A stretch of 64,000 nucleotides of DNA from positions 20,030,441 through 20,094,440 of the forward strand of contig NC_084607.1 of the NCBI RefSeq assembly GCF_033807715.1. Direction: 5' to 3'. The position numbers and the translations under genes are program-made. Under the pieces are notes generated by a model. That model worked only from the letters and a program-made list of their open reading frames with translations, did no database searches and was not told where the DNA came from. Position 1 is the first letter of the stretch. The number at the start of each line of letters is the position of its first letter. Origin of the DNA: Cololabis saira. Its lineage: Eukaryota; Chordata; Actinopteri; Beloniformes; Belonidae. Shown piece after piece: positions 59,001-64,000 of the stretch.

Positions 59001-61334
59001 TTCTTTTTTTTTTTTAAGATAGCAAATCCCTTGTTCAGTATCTGTCTCCCCTGGGAAACTATATTCATAAAAGTTTCCCAGTATAAAAAAATTGTATTTG
59101 AACAGAGCTAATCATCTGCTTTCTCCACATTCAGAACTGTTTCGAGCTGTACAACCCCAATCACAAGGGCCAGGTGATCAAAGCTTGCAAAACGGAGGCA
59201 GATGGGCGCGTTGTCGAGGGCAACCATGTGGTATACAGGATATCAGCACCCACGCCTGAGGAGAAGGAGGAATGGATTAAATCTATTAAGTAAGTTGCCT
59301 TTTTTCCTTATATACACAGTCCTCCGATGAAGTGGTAATTTTTTCTCTTCACATTTAAGTTGTTTTATAGATTTAAAAACACAATATAAAATGCAAATTT
59401 CATTTTATATTTGATGTGATTAGGTTTTTTCTTTTAACCCTGCAATGAGCCACGCTAACGTTTCTGTTCTAAAAGGGTAATTTCAAAGGGAAAGTGGCTG
59501 AAAGTGATATAAATCATTCAATTTAATCATCAGTAAAACAGAAAGTGAGCACATTTTCAAACTGCTGCTTTGTAATTTTAACATAATGATCCACTTTCAT
59601 GATTTTAGTTGCTGTATAGAAGTTAAAGGGTAAATATGCAATATTGAGAGTCTTGAAGCATTTATTTGCAACATACGCCGTACTTGCTACCAGAGAAAGA
59701 TGTTATTCTCTCCTTTGAGTTAGCGACCAAGCTCCTCTGTTTTGTGTTCTGGTGGCCTGATCAGCGACACACTTGCGCTCTGGCTCATGAGTCCATGCCA
59801 TTGCAGTCCAGAACAGGCAAACTTCCAGGTTTTCCTTAAGTTTTTCTGAAAAGCCTCCTTCAAAGCGGGATCAGATCAGAGTCATCTCTGCTTTCCCTAA
59901 ATAGAGATCCTTGTAGGCTCCAGTTTGGGTTTTACTCTGAATTCTGGCCTGTTTTGGACTGATTTTGTTCTTTTCACATAACACATATTTCAAGATGTGG
60001 AAAGAAAAGAGTTACTTGTATGGTTTTCAAAAGGCTTAAATACTTTATTGTACATATCCCAGCATCGTATCTTATTTAAACAGTAAAACAGACAAGAGAA
60101 ATGTGTTTTCTCTTGGGTAGACGCCACAAATGATAACCTTGTTGATAGTGACCTATATTCTGAAAGCTCTGTAATCAGCTGCATAGAAGATGGTGCAATG
60201 TCAAAGACAGTTGGCTCAGCAGAACAGAGCACTTGTGTTCTGTAATATAGTGCAATCCCTCCTCCTCTCCATACATCCGAAGTGTTTTCACTGGGTATAC
60301 GATGAGGGATAAGTCACTGCTTACAGCACACCAGGGGGGAGCCACCAAACATAACGATAAAATACTTTTTTATGGAAATTATGATATCCCTCCTCTTTTG
60401 AAGTGGAGATGATCGCTGAAGCAAGGCACTATTTGCTTTTTCTGACACAAACACACAGGCCGAGATGATAGTTGTTCAGTGGTTCAGTTCTGGACGTCTG
60501 AACCAATGCACGCTCTTGTAAAAGTAAAAAGTTTGTATTTTTAGACTTGTTCCATTAGATATGTCAGGTTTTCTATCCCTTTCGTGACAGTAAGGAGGAC
60601 AAGGTGTTAAATTAGTCATGGCAGCCTTGCGTGGATTATATCACTTTACAGTGGAGTCATTGTTTCACGAAACTGGGTTGTTAAAACGTGACAATAAGCG
60701 GTATATAAGAGCCGCATAGTCGTCGTATGCAGACCCATTCTTGAGCATGTGGCTCTACAAAAGGGAATCGGAGATATCCACAGTGGGGGGTTGAGCCTCT
60801 GCTTGCTTTATGCTGGTGCTTAACAGGATTTAGCAGCTGTGAAACTGGGCTTCTCTGTGGAGCCCGAGTGGCTTTCCTGACTCACGCACCCTCAATTTAA
60901 TGTGGTGGGGGGGGGGAAGAAAAGCCAGTAAATTTGCGCATCGTTTGTGCTCCTTAAGGCCAGTACACCTGCAGCGGAGCAGTTAGGGAACGTGTACGGG
61001 TGTTTATTTTATTACATTCTTGGCAGGGTTCTGAAAGAGGGAACCCGTGAGAGGTTCCAGCAGAAAACCAGAAAACCAAGAAAAAAACTTAAGAGGTGGG
61101 GGGGAGTGGTTGTCATCTGAAACCATGGAAACCAAACTAGGTCACTGCGCAAACTTTTTTTGATCTAGTTAAAGCAGGGGTTTGTGTAAATGTGCCGACA
61201 TTTCCACATCAAACATGTGGCCTTATTTATCTCATTGCTGTGCTTTGGTTGGCTTCTCTAGGGCCAGCATTAGCAGAGACCCCTTCTATGACATGCTCGC
61301 CACCAGGAAGAGGCGCATCGCCAACAAGAAGTGA
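21848..61334 (+). CDS. cyth3: Cytohesin-3 (Arf guanine-nucleotide exchange factor), complete
   Basis: Cytohesin-3 (GRP1) is recruited to membranes by PtdIns(3,4,5)P3 and loads GTP on Arf1/Arf6. Thirteen exons (21848-21866, 46217-46299, 46508-46572, 47721-47787, 48664-48782, 49202-49282, 51532-51644, 53322-53470, 53764-53875, 57506-57582, 58907-58978, 59135-59289, 61262-61334) have GT-AG borders and join without a frame break into 394 residues; human is about 400. Layout: coiled coil about 9-60, SEC7 about 62-247 with the catalytic glutamate at E156 in RLPGEAQ (the position known in ARNO), PH about 262-377 with [11 protein letters not shown], then the basic tail RKRRIANKK. The tail and NHVVYRIS favour CYTH3 over CYTH1 and CYTH2. 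The N-terminus (MDEDNQVPEDLS) is shorter than the human one I recall. The first intron is 24.35 kb. Confidence 0.97.
24816..25059. mobile_element. TTAA-flanked MITE
   Basis: Inverted ends AGCAGCACAATGTAACTTT and the complement AAAAGTTACATAGTGCTGCT, flanked on both sides by TTAA (24812-24815 and 25060-25063). TTAA targets are used by Kolobok- and piggyBac-type transposases. It has no coding capacity. Confidence 0.75.
31120..31675. mobile_element. hAT-like MITE (CAGGGGTATTCAA ends)
   Basis: Left end CAGGGGTATTCAACTAGATT and right end AATTGAATATCCCTG are inverted. The flanking 8-base duplication GTATAGAG is exact at 31112-31119 and 31676-31683. Internal GGCCGCACAAT and GCGGGCCGCATGTGGCCCGC blocks are typical of this fish family. 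Confidence 0.9.
32390..32690 (+). repeat. Dispersed L2-like repeat fragment
   Basis: The order GTGTGGAGTTGGCACGTCTT, CACCAGCTTCCTCCCACAGT, ACAGCTGGGATAAGATTCAG, GAACTGGATGGATATG matches the common fish repeat whose other pieces lie at 14535, 16150, 55060 and 63830. The LINE2-type assignment is from memory. Confidence 0.55.
33765..33900. repeat. Dispersed repeat fragment with (GTCT)n
   Basis: GAGGCATTGTGTTTTTCGAA, then (GTCT)n, GCCTCCAGGGAATTTCTTTA and AATTTGGCACAAACTGTCGG, a combination I recognise from fish repeats. Family not assigned. Confidence 0.45.
39592..40020. mobile_element. hAT-like MITE (CAGGGGTCGGCAACCC ends)
   Basis: Perfect inverted termini CAGGGGTCGGCAACCC / GGGTTGCCGACCCCTG. 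Exact 8-base duplication CTCTAGGC at 39584-39591 and 40021-40028. The interior has repeated GAGAAAAAAGTCGAAATGTC-type units and a purine-only GAAAAAG tract. Encodes nothing. Confidence 0.93.
40046..40988. mobile_element. hAT-like element (CAGTGGCGGAGCTAGA ends)
   Basis: Termini CAG[T]GGCGGAGCTAG and CTAGCTCCGCCTCTG are inverted, with an exact 8-base duplication GTAAACGC at 40038-40045 and 40989-40996. The interior at about 40262-40375 carries AACGCAGAACCATAAATCAG, the end motif of the foldback element at 5537-6814, suggesting a nested fragment. Confidence 0.9.
43361..43424 (+). repeat. (TG)n then (AG)n microsatellite
   Basis: About 25 TG units followed by a short GA tract in cyth3 intron 1. 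Confidence 0.95.
45079..45706. mobile_element. hAT-like MITE (CAG[TA]GGTGGACAG ends)
   Basis: Left end CAGAGGTGGACAGAGTACTC and right end TTACTGTCCACCACTG are inverted. Exact 8-base duplication CCTATAAT at 45071-45078 and 45707-45714. Internal ACTCGAGTAAAAGTA / TACTTAAGTA repeats are characteristic. About 1.4 kb before cyth3 exon 2 ends. Confidence 0.93.
46217..46299 (+). CDS. cyth3: cyth3 coding exon 2 (coiled coil)
   Basis: 83 bases after CTCTCGTAG, encoding V7-E34 ([27 protein letters not shown]), the first half of the coiled coil. Confidence 0.96.
46508..46572 (+). CDS. cyth3: cyth3 coding exon 3 (coiled coil)
   Basis: 65 bases encoding [21 protein letters not shown] and two bases of S56. 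The donor is GTAAGC. Confidence 0.96.
47085..47104 (+). repeat. Short (TG)n tract
   Basis: Ten TG units in cyth3 intron 3. Confidence 0.85.
47721..47787 (+). CDS. cyth3: cyth3 coding exon 4
   Basis: 67 bases encoding [23 protein letters not shown], the linker into SEC7. The donor is GTCAGC, weaker than the others. Confidence 0.95.
47877..48607. mobile_element. TA-flanked foldback MITE filled with a 22-base minisatellite
   Basis: Inverted ends CGACGGAGTATAAGGGCCAA and complement TTTGGCCCTAATACTCCGTC G, flanked by TA on both sides (47875-47876, 48608-48609), as for Tc1/mariner-type elements. The left arm (about 47920-48290) is a direct array of ATTACGAGAATAAAGTCGTA-type units. The right arm (about 48395-48570) is the same unit inverted. 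It lies in cyth3 intron 4. Confidence 0.9.
48664..48782 (+). CDS. cyth3: cyth3 coding exon 5 (SEC7)
   Basis: 119 bases encoding [20 protein letters not shown] and [19 protein letters not shown], early SEC7 helices. Confidence 0.97.
49202..49282 (+). CDS. cyth3: cyth3 coding exon 6 (SEC7)
   Basis: 81 bases encoding [20 protein letters not shown] and LNLVQAL, ending two bases into R145. Confidence 0.97.
49437..50508. mobile_element. hAT-like non-autonomous element, copy 2 (with GGAA array)
   Basis: Same termini and subterminal sequence as copy 1 (3951-4791). Exact 8-base duplication GGGACAGG at 49429-49436 and 50509-50516. Most of its length is a GGAA array. It lies in cyth3 intron 6, between two SEC7 exons. 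Confidence 0.93.
49595..50397 (+). repeat. ~800-base GGAA microsatellite
   Basis: Long runs of GGAA broken by recurring variant blocks (GGGAGAAAAGAGGAAGGGAA, GAGAGAGCAGGAGGAAAGAC). The block pattern repeats, so the array grew partly by duplicating larger units. The long Lys-Glu-Gly-Arg and Phe-Leu-Pro-Ser reading frames are artefacts. Confidence 0.97.
50745..50921. mobile_element. Short MITE (TGCAAAAACA ends)
   Basis: Inverted ends TGCAAAAACA / TGTTTTTGCA around a 177-base interior with CTTGTTTCAAGAAAATTAGA and GCTTAAAATAAGGCAATTTT. No exact target duplication was identified. Confidence 0.6.
51532..51644 (+). CDS. cyth3: cyth3 coding exon 7 (SEC7 catalytic glutamate)
   Basis: 113 bases encoding [20 protein letters not shown] and [19 protein letters not shown]156, the glutamic finger that displaces the nucleotide from Arf, is in this exon. 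Confidence 0.97.
51666..51758 (+). repeat. (AC)n microsatellite
   Basis: About 46 AC units starting 20 bases after the cyth3 exon 7 donor. Confidence 0.97.
52607..53079. mobile_element. MITE (CCGTATTTTCTGGACTATAAG ends)
   Basis: Left end CCGTATTTTCTGGACTATAA and right end TTATAGTCCAGAAAATACGG are perfect inverted repeats. Subterminal GTGCGGCT[TA]AT units occur on both sides. The superfamily and target duplication are not clear. It lies in cyth3 intron 7. Confidence 0.8.
53322..53470 (+). CDS. cyth3: cyth3 coding exon 8 (SEC7)
   Basis: 149 bases encoding [20 protein letters not shown] then [20 protein letters not shown] and [10 protein letters not shown], the conserved Arf-binding groove. 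Confidence 0.97.
53764..53875 (+). CDS. cyth3: cyth3 coding exon 9 (SEC7-PH linker)
   Basis: 112 bases encoding [20 protein letters not shown] and [17 protein letters not shown], covering the autoinhibitory linker and the first PH strand. Confidence 0.97.
54893..54914 (+). repeat. Short (GT)n tract
   Basis: Eleven GT units in cyth3 intron 9. Confidence 0.85.
55055..55165 (+). repeat. Dispersed L2-like repeat fragment
   Basis: GGGTCACTGATGGGGCTGGT, AAATGTCATCAGGCTAAAGG and CAGGGTGCACGTTGACAGGT then CACCAGCCATCGCAGCATCA follow the order of the copy at 63830-64000. Confidence 0.55.
55909..56000 (+). repeat. (AC)n microsatellite
   Basis: About 45 AC units in cyth3 intron 9. Confidence 0.97.
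57506..57582 (+). CDS. cyth3: cyth3 coding exon 10 (PH phosphoinositide loop)
   Basis: 77 bases. The G270 codon is completed from exon 9, then [20 protein letters not shown] and FEYTT. Direct joining of exons 9 and 10 gives two glycines (KLGGRVKTW), the PIP3-selective form known in cytohesins. Confidence 0.97.
58907..58978 (+). CDS. cyth3: cyth3 coding exon 11 (PH)
   Basis: 72 bases in phase 0 encoding [24 protein letters not shown]. Confidence 0.97.
59135..59289 (+). CDS. cyth3: cyth3 coding exon 12 (PH)
   Basis: 155 bases encoding [40 protein letters not shown] and [11 protein letters not shown] plus two bases of K371. Confidence 0.97.
59290..61261 (+). other. cyth3: cyth3 intron 12, nothing recognised
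   Basis: About 2 kb with a poly-G run near 60907 and no exon-like or transposon-like sequence that I can support. Confidence 0.6.
61262..61334 (+). CDS. cyth3: cyth3 coding exon 13 (basic tail and stop)
   Basis: 73 bases encoding [23 protein letters not shown] then TGA. The polybasic tail helps membrane binding and autoinhibition in the family. Confidence 0.97.
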
Positions 61335-61744
61335 GGAGGGACACCTCCAGCCTGCTACATCTTTCTCTCCCTCAGTTCATACACACACACAAATCACAAG
61401 CTGCAAAGCTGGGTCATCACAGAAATGACTGCTGACCAAATAACTGACTTCAAGCCTGAAGACAGACCTCAGTCTCTTCCCTGAACCGTCTCCAACTTCA
61501 GGCACTTGTACGGGAGACATCACAGACTACGGAGGGGGACAGCAAAGCACTCAGAGATTAAAATACGTGGACTCGGTTCTTGTACGGAGCAGCAACACAA
61601 CTCACGCCTCCACCTCCTCATCCTGCATCGTCCCTGACGTACCTCCTCCGGTCATAAGTTTCTCCATCTCCCTAAAGCACAACTGCCATGTTTCAGCTGC
61701 AGATGCATGCCTGTGGGGTTGTTCCAGACAAATGTGTTTATGTT

Positions 61745-61748
61745 TGTG

Positions 61749-61788
<40 letters not shown>
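61745..61788 (+). repeat. (TG)n tract in the probable cyth3 3' UTR
   Basis: About 20 TG units with one CG interruption. Confidence 0.93.
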
Positions 61789-61789
<1 letters not shown>

Positions 61790-62839
61790 CAGTGTGCATG
61801 CTATCAGTGCACACAGCATCTGCTGTACGGCTGCATAAGTGATGCAAATGCTCCGTCCACTGTGCTTTATTTTTTGGAAATTCAAAATGCGAGTTCAGTA
61901 AGGTGGGAATCAGCAAGATAAAACGCAGCAGGGTGGGACAGGGAGACGCGGTTGAATCAATGCAGTATAACCTCAGCTGGACTATGTTGTCATCTCACTC
62001 TGGTGCTGAATTCCTCTCTCCAGGTGCCCTGCTCAGAGCAACTTCGGAGAAAGCTGGCTTACGTTTAGGTTCCTAACGAAGGGTCACATTGTTAAATCAG
62101 CTGGGCTGATTTCATTTATTTGCGTGCAGCAGAGACCTTTGAAATGTGCATACTTTTATTTTAGCATTGGTGCTAGGGCTTCAGATTTCTGTTGTAATCC
62201 TTAAGATTTCAGAGCAGTCTGGTTACGTTCACATCGTTATACCAAACATTGACCCAGAAAAGAGCGACCGCTTTAATTGCTTACATCCTAACGGATACAA
62301 CTCGGCATCACAGTTTTCCACCTTTCTGTGAAACACAAAACAACTATGATCAGCTGACACTAACTTTGGAAAAATAAATATTTTCTACTTGTACACCAAC
62401 ATTCAGTTTCTTGTAAATCTTTAATTTATATAAAAGCAGGTTGTAATTCAGCAGGTGATTGACAGACTCACTTTCAGGTTTATGGAAAGAAAAAAAAGAA
62501 AAAAGAAACAATGACTTGCTTTTTCTGAAAGATTTATGACATCAAAACAGCATTAAAATAGCATTTCACTCAAAATCTGATTTCATGAACATCTTAAGGG
62601 TTACAACTTTAAAAGCACTTTCATTTGAGAAAGTCTTTTCAGTCTAAAGGGTGGACTTGGTGTCTGGCTGTGCGGTGGTCCAGTAGGTACCAGTCATGTT
62701 AAGCTTTTGTTCTTTTTTCCTCTTGTCTTGTCTTGCCTACGTTAGTAAACTTTGCTGTATTGTACTATTTGCATTCAGTTTGTACTCCTAAAGATCCTTG
62801 CTTGCTTTTTGTGTTCCTCTTTAAGAATTTCTATATAAT

Positions 62840-62845
62840 AATAAA
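62840..62845 (+). terminator. cyth3: Candidate cyth3 polyadenylation signal
   Basis: AATAAA in an AT-rich stretch 1.5 kb after the stop codon, followed by a GT/T-rich region (TTTTTGTATTTATTTCTGTT). Confidence 0.5.
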
Positions 62846-62865
62846 CTCTCATTTTTGTATTTATT

Positions 62866-63829
62866 TCTGTTTGTGAAATGGTTTAATACCACCTGTAAAT
62901 GTTAAACAACTTATGCTTAAGTTATGTATGAAGAAATAATGTAAAGGTTTCTGGTCTCTCTGTTGTAGTATGCACACTCTGTGTAACAAGTTTGCTTCAG
63001 CTGAAGTTTGGGGTCTTCTTTGCAAAAGCCTTAAACATAATCGTCAAAAAATATACAAAGACAATAATGATGACAACAATGAACAGAAAACTGTGATAAA
63101 GCTGTTATAAAGCCATGACTGACAAGTGAGAAAAGATTTATGATGATGAACATTCAGTGAATATGATGTTTGACGTTAATGATGAGCATCACGGTGAAGT
63201 AATAGCAGTGAGGATGAAAATATAATTGATGATGATGATGTCAAAAACACTACTAGTTTTCTATGTGATTGTAAAATAAACTGAAAGCCTTGTGGTCAGG
63301 GCACAATATTATCTTTTATTGCCCAATGTGGGCATGTAGTTGCATTAACTTTTATATTCTCTGTAAAAGCTACTGGTCACGTTGTACATTACGTGTATCT
63401 ACATAAAGTATACATAAAGCTTAAAGCGGATTCATGTTGTGTTCATTATTGATTTTGCCTTGACCTACTTGTTTGCAGAGATAACCTGCAGGCACACATT
63501 TCAATGTGACAGGTTTATGTTTCCTCTCTCGTGGGGGCTGGTGCCGTGTCATTTTGTGAGGATGAACAAAAAACAGGTAAATAAACAGGAAGAACAAGAT
63601 CGATCAAGGAAGAAGACGGTGTGTTTCTGTGAAATGATTTAAGCGTCAAACGTGGGGAAATGGCGCCCCCTAGAGGCTGCTGTAAGAAATTAGTTTTAAA
63701 TCGAAACTTCTCTAAAGTTTAAACGAATATCAAACTGCATATTTGTTTAGAAGTCAAGACAGAGATATTGGTAGCCTATGTAGATAATGGTAATAATTTA
63801 TATGACTGATTTATTTGGTAATAACTCAA
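62866..63829. other. Downstream of cyth3, nothing recognised
   Basis: About 1 kb of AT-rich sequence with a GATGAT-rich patch near 63130-63240 and a second AATAAA. No gene seen. Confidence 0.5.
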
Positions 63830-64000
63830 TACATCCATCCATCCATTTTTTTATACCCATTTTATCTTTTGCAGGGTCACGGGAGTCTGATGGAGCCTAT
63901 TCCAGCTAATATCAGGCGAGAGGCAGGGGGTCACCCTGGACAGTTCGCCAGTCTATCGCAGTGCCACATATAAACAGACAACCATGCTCACGCTCACACC
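63830..64000 (+). repeat. Dispersed L2-like repeat, running off the window
   Basis: CATCCATCCATCCATTTTTT, AGGGTCACGGGAGTCTGATG, GAGCCTATTCCAGCTAATAT and GGGGTCACCCTGGACAGTTC then CCAGTCTATCGCAGTGCC. It is the best-preserved copy of this family in the window and continues past 64000. Confidence 0.7.

Larger units (their letters stand above)
61335..62865 (+). other. cyth3: Probable cyth3 3' UTR
   Basis: Follows the stop codon without another splice acceptor or coding frame. Holds a (TG)n tract at about 61745-61788. Ends near AATAAA at 62840-62845; a second AATAAA is at 63275-63280. The true end needs transcript data. Confidence 0.55.

Overview
The window is nuclear DNA from a vertebrate, almost certainly a ray-finned (teleost) fish. 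It has spliced genes with GT-AG introns, long dinucleotide and tetranucleotide microsatellites, and a dense load of short non-autonomous DNA transposons of kinds common in fish genomes. There is no bacterial, phage or CRISPR content. I cannot name the species.

Three protein-coding genes are supported. (1) rac1 lies on the minus strand (coding exons between 89 and 5259). Five coding exons give residues 1-149 of the Rac1 small GTPase, and the last exon is beyond the left edge. (2) A small two-exon gene lies on the plus strand (10959-12327) and encodes a 66-residue SMIM10-family membrane protein. Its second exon codes for only six residues and the stop. (3) cyth3 lies on the plus strand (21848-61334). 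Thirteen coding exons give a complete 394-residue cytohesin-3 with coiled coil, SEC7 domain, PH domain and basic tail. rac1 and cyth3 stand head to head, and I recall the same arrangement for RAC1 and CYTH3 on human 7p22.1. Functionally, Rac1 is a Rho-family GTPase acting on actin, and cytohesin-3 is a PIP3-recruited exchange factor for Arf GTPases. Both act at the plasma membrane, but nothing in the sequence shows co-regulation.

Layout: 1-5.3 kb is rac1. 5.5-6.8 kb is a foldback transposon with roughly 200-base CpG-rich inverted ends, sitting against the rac1 promoter. 6.8-10.7 kb is repeats, including a partial segmental duplication with an empty-site/filled-site pair. 10.7-12.5 kb is the SMIM10-family gene. 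12.5-21.4 kb is intergenic sequence with only degraded repeats seen. 20.9-21.15 kb is a long AT-rich, self-complementary tract just upstream of the cyth3 CpG-rich promoter. 21.9-46.2 kb is the very large first intron of cyth3, and 46.2-61.3 kb holds the other twelve coding exons. 61.3-62.9 kb is the likely 3' UTR, followed by repeats.

The most informative non-genic signal is the transposons. Seven copies keep exact target-site duplications: six hAT-like elements with 8-base duplications and one TA-flanked element packed with a 22-base minisatellite. An eighth, TTAA-flanked, is less certain. Two hAT-like copies 45 kb apart carry different tetranucleotide tracts (GAAA and GGAA) at the same internal position; the second is an 800-base GGAA array in a cyth3 intron. 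No convincing new gene system was found.
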